Part shown: positions 34,192-42,487 of the stretch, piece by piece
Layout of the letters: every line of letters starts with the position of its first letter
Numbering within the stretch: the first letter of the stretch is position 1
DNA from: Terrimesophilobacter bigeumensis
Lineage (GTDB): Bacteria; Actinomycetota; Actinomycetes; Actinomycetales; Microbacteriaceae
Direction of reading: 5' to 3'
DNA: 64,000 bases
NCBI RefSeq assembly: GCF_039537265.1
Contig: NZ_BAABAE010000002.1
Span: 124,001-188,000, forward strand
Program-made: the position numbers and the translations under genes
The notes under the pieces: generated by a model
Database searches by the model: none
What the model was told of the DNA's origin: nothing
What the model saw: the letters and a program-made list of their open reading frames with translations, nothing else

Positions 34192-35136
34192 GTGCGTGCT
34201 CCCACCGGTGAACAGTTCGAGTTGTCCTACTCACAGGGCACCCGGCGATCCCGGGCAATCATAACCGAGGTGGCTGCCGCGCTCCGCGTGCTCGAGGTCG
34301 ACGGCGTCGAGATCGTCGATGCGCATCCGGAGGACACCACCCCGCCCTACGGTTCCGGCATCGTGCTCGCGCCGTGGCCCAACCGCATCCGCGACGGGGT
34401 CTGGCTGCTCGACGGCCGACCGCAGCAGCTCGACCTGACCGAGCCCGACAAGAACAATGCGATCCACGGTCTCCTGCGCTCGAGGCCGTACCGCGTCGGC
34501 GCGCGCGAGGAGCACGCGATCACGCTCGAGGCGACGATCTACCCGCAGCACGGCTATCCGTTCCTCGTCGACACGAGCGTTCGCTACGAACTCGTGGCCG
34601 ACGGAATCGTCGTGACACACCGGTTCCGGAACGCGTCGGATGCGCCCGCACCGGTCGCGGTCGGCGCGCATCCGTTCTTCAGGGTCGGCGACGTGCCGAT
34701 CGGCGAGCTCACCCTCACGGTCGCCGCGGCCATGCGATTCGTGACGGATGACCGGCTCAATCCGGTGGGCGAGGAACCGGTCGACGGCACCGGCTTCGAT
34801 TTGCGCGAAGGCGCGAAGGTCGGCGAACTCGACCTGGACACGGCCTTCGGTGGCGTGCTGCACGGGAACGACGGGACAGCCCGGCACCGCCTCACGGCGC
34901 CTGACGGCAGCTACGCCGAGGTCTGGCAGGGCGCCGACTTCGGGTTCGTGCAGGCGTTCACCCCCCGTACTTATCCACGGCCGACCGAGGCCGATCCGGA
35001 TGCGCTCGGCCAGGCCGTCGCGATCGAGCCGATGACGGCGCCCCCGAACGCGTTCAACAGCGGACTCGGTGTCCGCTGGCTGCAACCGGACGAGAGCTGG
35101 GCGGGTAGCTGGGGGGTCACGTATGGCCGCGCCTGA
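34192..35136 (+). CDS. Aldose 1-epimerase (galactose mutarotase family)
   Basis: Interconverts alpha and beta anomers of aldoses, feeding alpha-galactose to GalK. The 314-residue beta-sandwich protein carries VLAPWPNRIRDGVW, the substrate His in AIHGLLRSRPYRV and GAHPFFRVGD, and a C-terminal catalytic Glu in the IEPMTAPPNAFN segment. GTG at 34192 lies nine bases after TTTAAG (34178-34183), so the transcript may be leaderless. It is divergent from galT-galK and overlaps the next gene by 14 bases. Confidence 0.9.
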   Translation: MRAPTGEQFELSYSQGTRRSRAIITEVAAALRVLEVDGVEIVDAHPEDTTPPYGSGIVLAPWPNRIRDGVWLLDGRPQQLDLTEPDKNNAIHGLLRSRPYRVGAREEHAITLEATIYPQHGYPFLVDTSVRYELVADGIVVTHRFRNASDAPAPVAVGAHPFFRVGDVPIGELTLTVAAAMRFVTDDRLNPVGEEPVDGTGFDLREGAKVGELDLDTAFGGVLHGNDGTARHRLTAPDGSYAEVWQGADFGFVQAFTPRTYPRPTEADPDALGQAVAIEPMTAPPNAFNSGLGVRWLQPDESWAGSWGVTYGRA

Positions 35137-36223
35137 AGATACTCGCGCCGGCCTGGGTGGTGCCGCCCCCACCCCCGCGGAGGTGAAGCGCTGGCGCCAG
35201 TACCTCGCCGACGAGCGCGCCGAGGCCGCCGTCTACCGCGACCTCGCATCGCGTCGCGGCGGAGAGGAGCGAGAGATCCTGCTCGCACTCGCCGAGGCGG
35301 AGGGCCGACATGAGGCGCACTGGATCGGGTTGCTCGGAGACCGGGTCGGCGAACCGCGTAAGGGCGACATCCGCACCAGGATGCTCGGCTGGCTCGCCCG
35401 GCGCTTCGGGTCGGTCTTCGTGCTCGCCCTCGCGCAGCGGGCGGAGGCACGTTCCCCTTACGACGCCGACGATGATGCGACCCGGTCGATGGCGGCCGAT
35501 GAGCGCATCCACGAGGAAGTGGTCAGGGGCCTCGCGGCGCGCGGGCGCAACCGTCTTTCCGGGACATTCCGCGCCGCCGTGTTCGGGGCGAATGATGGGC
35601 TGGTCAGCAACCTGGCCCTCGTGATGGGCGTCGGGGCGACCGGGGTCTCCGCGCAGTACGTGCTCATCACCGGAATCGCGGGGCTCCTGGCCGGCGCCCT
35701 GTCGATGGGGGCGGGGGAGTACGTTTCGGTGAGTTCGCAGCGCGAGCTGCTGGACGCGTCGAACCCGGGCGGTGACAGCCGCAGCGCGCTTCCTCACCTG
35801 GACGTCGACGCGAACGAGCTCGCACTCGTCTACCGCGCCCGCGGGATGACCGAGGCGGAAGCGGCCACCCAGGCCGCTGCTGTGCTCAAGGACAACAGCC
35901 TTGCTCCTGCACCGGCCGACGACACGCACGAGATCGTGGGGACGGGTATCGGGGCAGCGCTCTCCAGCTTCTGCTTCTTCGCATCCGGCGCGATCATCCC
36001 TGTGCTGCCCTACCTCTTCGGGGCGACCGGGTTGACGGCCATCATCATCTCGGCCGTGCTCGTCGGCGTGGCGCTGCTCGTGACCGGCGCGATCGTCGGC
36101 CTGCTGGCCGGCGCATCACCGCTGCGGCGGGCACTGCGCCAGCTCGCAATCGGATTCGGCGCCGCGGCGGTCACCTACCTCCTGGGTCTTCTCATCGGGA
36201 GCTGGCTGAACCAGGGCCAGTAG
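35123..36223 (+). CDS. Ferritin-like/VIT1 membrane iron or manganese transporter (MbfA-like)
   Basis: A 366-residue fusion. The N-terminal rubrerythrin-like domain (about 15-145) has Glu/His metal ligands (DERAEAAVYRDLA, AEAEGRHEAHW, DERIHEEVV). The C-terminal VIT1/CCC1 domain has five helices (from about 160, FGANDGLVSNLALVMGV, then GALSMGAGEYVSVSSQRE). Relatives such as MbfA export ferrous iron; VIT1 proteins move Fe2+ or Mn2+ against protons. The ATG at 35123 lies inside the end of the epimerase gene, so translation may be coupled, though the functions look unrelated. Confidence 0.88.
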   Translation: MAAPEDTRAGLGGAAPTPAEVKRWRQYLADERAEAAVYRDLASRRGGEEREILLALAEAEGRHEAHWIGLLGDRVGEPRKGDIRTRMLGWLARRFGSVFVLALAQRAEARSPYDADDDATRSMAADERIHEEVVRGLAARGRNRLSGTFRAAVFGANDGLVSNLALVMGVGATGVSAQYVLITGIAGLLAGALSMGAGEYVSVSSQRELLDASNPGGDSRSALPHLDVDANELALVYRARGMTEAEAATQAAAVLKDNSLAPAPADDTHEIVGTGIGAALSSFCFFASGAIIPVLPYLFGATGLTAIIISAVLVGVALLVTGAIVGLLAGASPLRRALRQLAIGFGAAAVTYLLGLLIGSWLNQGQ

Positions 36224-36305
36224 CGACGCATCTGGAAATTCCGCACTGACCGGCTCGAACCCTCATCGTAGGCTGAGTCCGAGAGGTGATGGAGAGGAGG
36301 CCGAG

Positions 36306-36989
36306 ATGACCCAGACGACGATGACCGGGTCGACGGTGACCCAGTTGATGGCCGAACTGGCCGCGCTGGAGGATCCGAAGATCCGCGAGGTGAACGTCCG
36401 GCACGGTGACGACCACGGCGTGAACCTCGGAGCGCTACGGGCCGTCGCGAAGCGGCTCAAGGTCCAGCCGGACCTTTCCCGCGAGCTGTGGGAGACCGGC
36501 GACACCGCGGCGCGGCTGCTGGCGATCCTGATCTGCCGCCCGAAGCTGTTCGAGCGTGACGAGCTGGACGTCATGTTGCGCCAGGCGCGCGCTCCCAGGG
36601 TGCACGACTGGCTCGTGAACTACGTGGTGAAGAAGAACCCGCACGTCGAGGAGCTGCGCCTGGCCTGGTTCGCCGATCCGGACCCGGTGGTCGCGAGCGC
36701 CGGCTGGGCGCTGACCACCGAACGCGTGGCGAAGAAGCCCGAAGGCCTGGACCTCCCAGGGCTCCTCGACATCATCGAGGCGCAGATGAAGGACGCCCCG
36801 GATCGCCTCCAGTGGGCGATGAACCACTGCCTGGCCCAGATCGGGATCGAGCACCCCGGGCTGCGGGCACGCGCCATTGACATCGGTGAGCGCCTGGAGG
36901 TGCTCAAGGACTATCCGACGCCCCCGAACTGCACCTCACCGTTCGCGCCCATCTGGATCGCCGAGTTGGTGAAGCGCCGTGCTGAGTAG
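36306..36989 (+). CDS. AlkD-like DNA alkylation repair protein (HEAT-like repeats)
   Basis: A 227-residue alpha-helical protein resembling the DNA_alkylation (AlkC/AlkD) family. Regularly spaced helices cover the whole length (LMAELAALEDPKIREVNVRHG, LWETGDTAARLLAILIC, DWLVNYVVKKN, WFADPDPVVASAGWALTTERV). AlkD-type enzymes excise bulky or N3/N7-alkylated bases without base flipping. Catalytic residues are not obvious from the sequence alone, so activity is uncertain. A good ribosome site (GGAGAGG) precedes the ATG. It is a single-gene unit before tRNA-Lys. Confidence 0.75.
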   Translation: MTQTTMTGSTVTQLMAELAALEDPKIREVNVRHGDDHGVNLGALRAVAKRLKVQPDLSRELWETGDTAARLLAILICRPKLFERDELDVMLRQARAPRVHDWLVNYVVKKNPHVEELRLAWFADPDPVVASAGWALTTERVAKKPEGLDLPGLLDIIEAQMKDAPDRLQWAMNHCLAQIGIEHPGLRARAIDIGERLEVLKDYPTPPNCTSPFAPIWIAELVKRRAE

Positions 36990-37098
36990 GCCACGAGCGC
37001 GCTCGAATGACCGGTTGACATCCGGAATGCCGCAATTCGGCGGCGTTCGCGCCGGATCTCTGACGCCGTGCTCGGCCCAGCTGAGATTCCGGATGCGG

Positions 37099-37171
37099 TG
37101 GGCCCCGCCGGGCTCGAACCGGCGACCCGCGGATTAAAAGTCCGATGCTCTACCAACTGAGCTAGAGGCCC
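37099..37171 (-). tRNA. tRNA-Lys (anticodon UUU)
   Basis: Read leftward, the 73-nt sequence begins GGGCCTCTAGCTCAGTTGG and folds as a cloverleaf. It has a 7-bp acceptor stem (GGGCCTC/GGGGCCC with one G-U), a D-arm AGCTC/GAGC, an anticodon loop CTTTTAA, and a T-arm with GTTCGAGCC. The discriminator is A and the CCA is not encoded. Confidence 0.96.
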
Positions 37172-37205
37172 GCGGAACAAATCTACCTGCGGCGCGAGCA
37201 CAGAC

Positions 37206-37241
37206 GGAACTGGCCCGCCAATCAGGAGGCGGACCAGTTCC
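37206..37241 (-). terminator. Strong hairpin downstream of the fasciclin gene
   Basis: A 14-bp stem with one G-U pair (arms 37206-37219 and 37228-37241, GGAACTGG... / ...CCAGTTCC) and an 8-base loop begins 14 bases after the fasciclin stop. There is no U-tract, which is common for actinobacterial terminators. It separates the fasciclin gene from tRNA-Lys. Confidence 0.75.
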
Positions 37242-37254
37242 GATTCTTGTGCGA

Positions 37255-37905
37255 TCAGCCCTTGGCCGGGGGCATGAGCACGGTGTCGATCAGGTACACC
37301 GTGGCGTTGGCCGTGTGGACTCCACCGCAGATGACCTTGGCATCGTTGACCATGATGTTGTCCCCACTACCGGTCACGTCGACCGTCGCACCGTTGACCG
37401 TGGTTTGCATTCCGTCGATCTGGTCGGGAGCGATCTGGCCGGGAACAACGTGGTAGGTCAGGATGCTCGTGAGGAGCTCCGCGTTGGCCGGGTCTTTGAG
37501 CGACTCGATGGTCGCCGCGTCGATCTTGCCGAAGGCATCGTCGACCGGTGCAAAGACCGTGAACTCGGAACCGTTGAGCGTGTCGACGAGGTTCACATCA
37601 GGGTTGAGCTGTCCGGAGACCGCCGCGACCAGCGTCGTGAGCAGCGGGTTGTTCGAGGCAGCCTGAGCGACGAGGTCCTGACTCATCCCCACGATCGACC
37701 CTCCGCCATCCGGGTTGGCCTCGGCGTAGGCAGCGCAACCCGGGCCGACGAGATCAGCGGCGGGGTCGTTCTCCATGGCCGGCGGTGTCGACGAGGTGTC
37801 GGGCGTCTCCGGCTTCGTTGTGGTCGCGGAACACGCGGAAAGGCTGAACGTTGCAGCGGCGACGAGAGCCAGGGCTGCGACTGCTGTGCGATTGATGACT
37901 CGCAT
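37255..37905 (-). CDS. Fasciclin-domain (FAS1) lipoprotein, MPT83/MPT70-like
   Basis: A 216-residue surface lipoprotein with lipobox SLSAC (Cys25), a Thr/Pro-rich linker and one FAS1 domain (about 75-216). The domain includes SEFTVFAPVDDAFGKID, ILTYHVVPGQI and C-terminal TANATVYLIDTVLMPP. The order of N-terminal GPGCAAYAEANP and VICGGVHTANATVYLID matches mycobacterial MPT83/MPT70, in which two cysteines form a disulphide. It is divergent from dipZ and has its own CAATCC-N15-CCGAAC promoter, consistent with SigK control as in M. tuberculosis. Function there is poorly known (surface adhesion). Confidence 0.92.
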   Translation of the reverse strand: MRVINRTAVAALALVAAATFSLSACSATTTKPETPDTSSTPPAMENDPAADLVGPGCAAYAEANPDGGGSIVGMSQDLVAQAASNNPLLTTLVAAVSGQLNPDVNLVDTLNGSEFTVFAPVDDAFGKIDAATIESLKDPANAELLTSILTYHVVPGQIAPDQIDGMQTTVNGATVDVTGSGDNIMVNDAKVICGGVHTANATVYLIDTVLMPPAKG

Positions 37906-37978
37906 GAAAATTCCCCTTCATTGTCTGAAGGTCGAGGATCCGACCCGAGCCGACAGTGCTGTTCGGCTTCAACAGGTC

Positions 37979-38005
37979 GTTCGGCACGAGGGCGAAACCG
38001 GATTG
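37979..38005 (-). promoter_or_regulatory. Putative SigK promoter of the fasciclin gene
   Basis: On the minus strand, CAATCC (38000-38005) and CCGAAC (37979-37984) are separated by 15 bp. They closely match the -35/-10 pair upstream of dipZ and the mycobacterial SigK -10 CCGAAT (established for M. tuberculosis, with a longer spacer there). Confidence 0.65.
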
Positions 38006-38040
38006 GAACTTCGGTCGAAGTTGTGATCTGACCGGCAACG

Positions 38041-38067
38041 CAATCCTCATGGCAGATCGTTCCGAAT
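38041..38067 (+). promoter_or_regulatory. Putative SigK promoter of dipZ
   Basis: CAATCC (38041-38046) and CCGAAT (38062-38067), 15-bp spacer, identical in layout to the promoter of the divergent fasciclin gene. The transcript would start about 50 bases before the dipZ ATG. Confidence 0.68.
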
Positions 38068-38124
38068 GACTTGAGTGCCTCCGTGGCACGGACACCGGCC
38101 AAGACAACGCCAGGAGAGGCAAAC

Positions 38125-39831
38125 ATGATCACGCTCGCGCTCATCGGATTCGTCGGGGGTCTCATCACCGGGATATCCCCGTGCATCCTCCCCGTGCTTC
38201 CCGTGATCTTCTTCTCCGGTGGCACTCAGAGTGCGCGTGGGGAGGAGCGGGCGACCGTATCCCGATGGCGCCCATACCTTGTGATCGCCGGACTCGTCGT
38301 GAGTTTCAGCGTGTTCACTCTGGTCGGCTCTCTCCTGCTCGCACTGCTCCACCTGCCGCAGGACCTCATCCGATGGGCAGGGCTCATCGTCCTCGTACTG
38401 ATCGGTATCGGGCTCATCGTCCCGAAGTTCGAGCACATCCTGGAGAAGCCGTTCTCCTGGATTCCGCAGCGCAGCGTGAGCACAGAACGCGGAGGCTTCC
38501 TCCTCGGAATCGCCCTCGGGGCCGTGTACGTGCCGTGTGCCGGGCCCGTCCTCGCCGCCATCACCGTCGCCGGCTCCACCGGGCGGATCGGCGTGGAGAC
38601 GATCATCCTCACCGTGACCTTCGCCGTCGGCGCCGCGCTGCCATTACTGGCGTTCGCGCTCGCCGGCCGTCGCGTCGCGGAACGGGTCAAGACGTTCCGC
38701 AAACACCAGCGCGGCATCCGGATGACCGGGGGCATCGTCATGATCGCCCTCGCGATCGGCCTCGTCTTCAACCTGCCGCAGTTGCTGCAGCGCGTCATCC
38801 CGGATTACACGAGCGCGCTGCAGGACAGCTTCGGCGGCACATCGCAAGTGGAGGAATCGCTCAACCTCGGTGGATTGGTCAACGACCAGAACAAGGACCT
38901 CGACGAGTGCCACAACAACGCCACCATGCTGGAGAGCTGCGGGACGGCCCCGGATATCACCGGCATCCAGGAGTGGTTCAACACCCCCGAGAACGCGCCC
39001 ATCGCGCTCGACCGGCTCAAGGGAAAGGTCGTGCTCATCGACTTCTGGGCGTACTCGTGCATCAACTGCCAGCGCTCGGTCCCGCACGTGACGGCCTGGT
39101 ACGAGCGCTACAAGGACAGCGGCCTCGAGGTCATCGGTATCCACTCGCCCGAGTACGCTTTCGAGAAGGAACCCCGCAACGTGAGAGCGGGCGCAGAGGC
39201 GCTCGGCATCGAATACCCAGTGGCTCTCGACAACTCGCTCTCCACCTGGACGAATTACCGCAACCGATACTGGCCCGCGCACTACCTCATCGACGCTGCC
39301 GGTGTGGTGCGCAACGTACAGTTCGGCGAGGGAAACTACGACGCCACGGAGGGGTTCATCCGCGAGCTCCTCCAGGATGCCAACCCAGACCTGCAGTTGC
39401 CCGACCGCACGGATGTCGCTGACACGACCCCGACCGGATCCATCACCCGGGAGACCTATCTGAGCCCCAACAAAGTGGTCAACTTCGGCGGCGATGAAAA
39501 GTACTCTGCGCTGACCACATCCTTCACCTACCCGGCGACACTGCGCGCCGACTCGTTCGCCCTCGATGGCAACTGGATGCTGGATGGCCAGTTCATCACC
39601 CCGCGTTCGGGGGAGGCGGCGATCAAGCTGAGCTACCACGCTCGAGAAGTGCGCATCGTGCTGGCCGGCAGGGGAACCGTCACGGTGACAGCCGGCGGCA
39701 CGACGCGCACCATCGAGGTGAGTGGAACGCCGGAGTCCTACCAGCTGGTGAAGACGGAAGGCCTCCTCGAAGGAAGCCTCGAAGTCCGGTTCGGTGCAGG
39801 CATCCAGGCGTACTCGTTCACGTTCGGATAG
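38125..39831 (+). CDS. dipZ: DipZ: CcdA-like membrane domain fused to TlpA-type thioredoxin and a C-terminal domain
   Basis: A 568-residue thiol-disulphide transmembrane reductase. The CcdA/DsbD-beta domain spans about residues 1-220 with six helices and redox Cys20 (GISPCILPVL) and Cys138 (YVPCAGPVLA). The extracellular thioredoxin-like domain (about 275-420) has the CINC active site at Cys312/Cys315 (FWAYSCINCQRS). A C-terminal beta-rich domain (about 430-568) is typical of DipZ. It passes electrons from cytoplasmic thioredoxin to exported proteins. Its pairing with a cysteine-containing fasciclin lipoprotein mirrors mpt83-dipZ-mpt70 in mycobacteria. AGGAGAGG precedes the ATG. Confidence 0.93.
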   Translation: MITLALIGFVGGLITGISPCILPVLPVIFFSGGTQSARGEERATVSRWRPYLVIAGLVVSFSVFTLVGSLLLALLHLPQDLIRWAGLIVLVLIGIGLIVPKFEHILEKPFSWIPQRSVSTERGGFLLGIALGAVYVPCAGPVLAAITVAGSTGRIGVETIILTVTFAVGAALPLLAFALAGRRVAERVKTFRKHQRGIRMTGGIVMIALAIGLVFNLPQLLQRVIPDYTSALQDSFGGTSQVEESLNLGGLVNDQNKDLDECHNNATMLESCGTAPDITGIQEWFNTPENAPIALDRLKGKVVLIDFWAYSCINCQRSVPHVTAWYERYKDSGLEVIGIHSPEYAFEKEPRNVRAGAEALGIEYPVALDNSLSTWTNYRNRYWPAHYLIDAAGVVRNVQFGEGNYDATEGFIRELLQDANPDLQLPDRTDVADTTPTGSITRETYLSPNKVVNFGGDEKYSALTTSFTYPATLRADSFALDGNWMLDGQFITPRSGEAAIKLSYHAREVRIVLAGRGTVTVTAGGTTRTIEVSGTPESYQLVKTEGLLEGSLEVRFGAGIQAYSFTFG

Positions 39832-39857
39832 CAGGCGGCTCGCCTAGTGTGGAAAGG

Positions 39858-40487
39858 GTGACCGACGAGTTCCACAAGCCGACCCAGTTCTCGGGATCCA
39901 AGTTCGAGACCTTCGAGGGTGGGACGGACCCTGCCCAGATCAGCCGCGTCGCCCACGAGACGGCGCAGGCGCTTCTCACGCGCGTGCGCGAGCATCCGGA
40001 ACCGCACATCGTCGAGCGGCTCGTCGCCTACACCGACGAGCACGGAATCGATGCGATCGCCGAACTCTGGTCGCAGTCGAGCCCGCGCAGCCTGCCCGGC
40101 GCGCTCTGGCGCATCTACCTGCTGCGCACGCTCATCCGGCAGGATGCGACCGGGGTGAGCTTCCTCTACCAGCGCGGCGTCGAGACGGCCGAGAACATCG
40201 ATCACGTCGTCGCCGGTGCACCATTGCCGACCGGCCCGGAGGACGTCACCGCACTTGCCGACCAGATCCTGCGCGGGCTTTTCCAGGGGGACTTCGCCAT
40301 CGCACTCGAGCGTGCGGCGGCATTCTGCCGGCTGAGCTCGGTGGGGGCGACGAGCCTCGCGGATGACGTGGAGACGACGAATGCCGACCGCGCCTCCGCG
40401 CTCACCGCGAGGGCACTGCGACTGGCCGAGACCGCGGCGGAACTCTCCTCCTGCGCGCGGCTCTGGCGCAGCGGCTCGCTCGACTGA
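39858..40487 (+). CDS. Conserved hypothetical protein
   Basis: A roughly 209-residue, largely helical soluble protein (TDEFHKPTQFSGSKFETFEGG, LLTRVREHPEPHIVERLVAYT, LPGALWRIYLLRTLIRQD). It seems to belong to an actinobacterial family without known function; I can name no domain. GTG 39858 lies six bases after TAGTGT (39846-39851), a possible -10, so the mRNA could be leaderless. A GTG nine bases upstream (39849) is an alternative start. It lies between dipZ and sigK without an obvious link to either. Confidence 0.72.
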   Translation: MTDEFHKPTQFSGSKFETFEGGTDPAQISRVAHETAQALLTRVREHPEPHIVERLVAYTDEHGIDAIAELWSQSSPRSLPGALWRIYLLRTLIRQDATGVSFLYQRGVETAENIDHVVAGAPLPTGPEDVTALADQILRGLFQGDFAIALERAAAFCRLSSVGATSLADDVETTNADRASALTARALRLAETAAELSSCARLWRSGSLD

Positions 40488-40537
40488 GAGTCGCCTCAGC
40501 GTGCTCGCGAGGGAATGATCCTGGGAGCCTCGGCGGT

Positions 40538-40650
40538 TAGACTCGACGTGGTCCGCAAGGACCCCGCCGGGCCGCAGTAACCCCGGGCTCCAATATTCGC
40601 CGCTTCGAGCGGCCTCGCGCCGAGAGGCGTTCTGCGGCCCGGCTCCACCA
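40538..40650 (+). ncRNA. Candidate structured RNA or leader upstream of sigK
   Basis: A -10-like TAGACT (40538-40543) is followed by a GGTCC-GCAA-GGACC hairpin with a GNRA loop (40550-40563). A perfect 12-bp long-range stem comes next (40566-40577 with 40632-40643, GCCGGGCCGCAG/CTGCGGCCCGGC), enclosing two further hairpins: GCCGC/GCGGC (40599-40613) and GCCTC/GAGGC (40612-40628, sharing two bases with the first). The 3' end reads TCCACCA. I do not recognise an RNA family; SRP RNA, tmRNA and tRNA were considered and do not fit. It could be an independent small RNA or the sigK leader. Confidence 0.45.
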
Positions 40651-40757
40651 ATCCGAATGGCCGCGGGCTGCGAATGACAGTCATGCTCGTTGCAGCGATG
40701 CAGAAGACGAACCCACGGGGTAACCGAAACGGCCGAATATTTGGCAAGCTTGTGCTT

Positions 40758-41336
40758 GTGCCTCGACTGCCGAACTCCGACCTTGACGTGGGCGACGACA
40801 TGGGCGAACTCCTTGTCAGGGTCGCCAGCGGTGATCAGGTGGCGTTCGGCGAACTTTACGATGTGACAGCTCCCAGGGTTCTCGGTCTGATCACGAGGGT
40901 TCTGGTGGACCGCGCGCAGTCGGAGGAGGTGGCGCAGGAAGTGTTTCTGGAGATCTGGCAGTCGGCAACGCGTTTCGACTCGTCGAAAGGCCGCGCGATC
41001 TCCTGGATGCTCACGATCGCCCACCGTCGCGCGGTCGACCGAGTCCGGGCGGCGCAGTCCGGGCGGGAGCGCGACCTGAAGGTCGGCATCCGGGAGTTCG
41101 CCGTCGAGTACGACGATGTCGCCGAGAACGCGGAGATCAGGATCGAGAATGAGAGGGTGAGACGAGCCCTGGAGGGGTTGACGGACCTGCAACGGCAGGC
41201 GGTCACGCTCGCGTACTATGGCGGCTACACCCAGAGCGAGCTGGCCGAGCGACTCGGTATTCCTCTCGGAACCGTCAAGACGCGGTTGCGCGACGGTATG
41301 ACTCGATTGCGCAACGAACTGGGGGTGGCATCGTGA
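40758..41336 (+). CDS. sigK: ECF sigma factor SigK
   Basis: Extracytoplasmic-function sigma factor of about 192 residues. Region 2 (about 15-85) includes FGELYDVTAPRVLGLITRVL, EEVAQEVFLEIWQ and SWMLTIAHRRAVDRVR; region 4 (about 125-185) includes LTDLQRQAVTLAYYGGYTQSE and GTVKTRLRDGMTRLR. The YYGG and AHRRAVDRVR segments closely resemble mycobacterial SigK, and the gene is followed by rskA. GTG 40758 (or 40752) is taken as start because homology begins at PRLPNSDLD; an in-frame ATG at 40674 adds an unconserved Arg/Asn-rich tail. Confidence 0.9.
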   Translation: MPRLPNSDLDVGDDMGELLVRVASGDQVAFGELYDVTAPRVLGLITRVLVDRAQSEEVAQEVFLEIWQSATRFDSSKGRAISWMLTIAHRRAVDRVRAAQSGRERDLKVGIREFAVEYDDVAENAEIRIENERVRRALEGLTDLQRQAVTLAYYGGYTQSELAERLGIPLGTVKTRLRDGMTRLRNELGVAS

Positions 41337-41974
41337 ATCTGACCCCGCGCGAGCAGAACGATGTCGAGACCGAGCTCGGCCTCGCCGTGTTGCCGGTCGA
41401 GCCGTCGCCGGGGCTCAAGGCGAGCATCATGGCGAAGATCGCGGTGACGCCTCAGCTTCCGCGTGAAGCGGATGCTGTCCCGGGTCGCGCCGAAAGCGCG
41501 GCGCACGCACGCTGGTTCACCCGCCCCGTGACGATACTGGTCGCTGCCGCTGCGGCGATCCTGTTGTTCGCGGGCGGAGTCTTCGCTGGTAACGCTTTCG
41601 CGCCGCGACCGCTCGACACCCAGGCCGCCAGCCTGGCCGAGCTTTCGGCAGCGGGCGACCTGCAGCGGGCCTCCGCCGAGGTTGCGGGAGGGGGAGTCGC
41701 GACCCTCATCTGGTCGCTTGATCAGCGCCGGTCCGCCGTGCTCATCGATGGACTTTCCGCGCTTCCGGCCGGCAAGACATACCAGCTCTGGTACCTGGAC
41801 GCAGAGGGGGCGGCGACTCCGGCCGGCACGTTCGAGGCATCTGCCACCGGCACGACCTGGCGAGTGCTGGACGGGGCCATGAGCGGCGGCGACACGGTCG
41901 GCGTGACGGTCGAGCCGGACGGGGGTTCCCCGGCCCCCACCACGGACCCGATCCTGGCGATCACGAGTTCCTGA
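41333..41974 (+). CDS. rskA: Anti-sigma-K factor RskA
   Basis: A 213-residue membrane anti-sigma factor. It has a short cytoplasmic N-terminal part with no zinc-binding HxxxCxxC motif, one transmembrane helix (about 65-86) and an extracytoplasmic RskA C-terminal domain (about 88-213, including GLSALPAGKTYQLWYLDAEG and GDTVGVTVEPDGGSP). It holds SigK at the membrane until regulated proteolysis. The cytoplasmic N-terminal stretch is shorter than in many RskA proteins. GTG 41333 overlaps the sigK stop (GTGA). Confidence 0.92.
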   Translation: MNLTPREQNDVETELGLAVLPVEPSPGLKASIMAKIAVTPQLPREADAVPGRAESAAHARWFTRPVTILVAAAAAILLFAGGVFAGNAFAPRPLDTQAASLAELSAAGDLQRASAEVAGGGVATLIWSLDQRRSAVLIDGLSALPAGKTYQLWYLDAEGAATPAGTFEASATGTTWRVLDGAMSGGDTVGVTVEPDGGSPAPTTDPILAITSS

Positions 41975-41981
41975 GCCGCAC

Positions 41982-42008
41982 CAAACCGCATCCGCGACCG
42001 TTCCGAAT
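41982..42008 (+). promoter_or_regulatory. Putative SigK promoter of the DUF4383 gene
   Basis: CAAACC (41982-41987) and CCGAAT (42003-42008) with a 15-bp spacer. It is the third instance of the motif pair seen at the fasciclin and dipZ genes, right after the rskA stop. Confidence 0.6.
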
Positions 42009-42055
42009 GCCTGTTGTGCGCGACATCCGCAGCACACGGATATTGGAGGAACATC

Positions 42056-42463
42056 GTGAGTAAGTCACCAAACCGCCTCGTCGGGATCGTGTTCGGGGCG
42101 GTCTACATCCTCGTCGGTCTGCTCGGGTTCACGGTCACGGGTGGTGTCGGCTTCTTCGCCACCAGCGGCGGACTCCTGCTCGGAATCTTCGAGGTGAACG
42201 CATTCCACAACGTCGCCCACCTGCTGATCGGTGTCGCGCTCGTCATCGGCGGGCTTGTGAGTACACGGGCCGCGAAGGGCATCAACGGCACTGTGGGCGC
42301 CGCCTACCTTCTACTCGGTATCGCAGGACTCTTCCTCGTGGGGACGCCGCTCAACGTGCTGGCGCTGAACTCCGCGGATCACGTGCTCCACTTCGCGAGC
42401 GCCGTCGTGCTGCTCGGAACCGCGCTGGGTACTGACAAGCGCACGCACGCAGCGATCGCCTGA
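42056..42463 (+). CDS. DUF4383 four-helix membrane protein
   Basis: A 135-residue membrane protein with four hydrophobic segments and the family features FEVNAFHNVAHLLIGVAL and LNSADHVLHFASAVVLLG. Function unknown. GTG 42056 has a strong ribosome site TTGGAGGA. Its own CAAACC-N15-CCGAAT promoter links it to the SigK regulon. Confidence 0.88.
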   Translation: MSKSPNRLVGIVFGAVYILVGLLGFTVTGGVGFFATSGGLLLGIFEVNAFHNVAHLLIGVALVIGGLVSTRAAKGINGTVGAAYLLLGIAGLFLVGTPLNVLALNSADHVLHFASAVVLLGTALGTDKRTHAAIA

Positions 42464-42487
42464 GGCGGAGCAGGCAGGTGTCGCAGG

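Noticed and set aside
40538..40650. Small SRP RNA, tmRNA or tRNA (because of a GNRA hairpin and the TCCACCA end)
   Set aside because: The SRP tetraloop domain and flanking AAGCAGCC are missing, the length is too short for tmRNA, and no T-arm, D-arm or anticodon arm forms.
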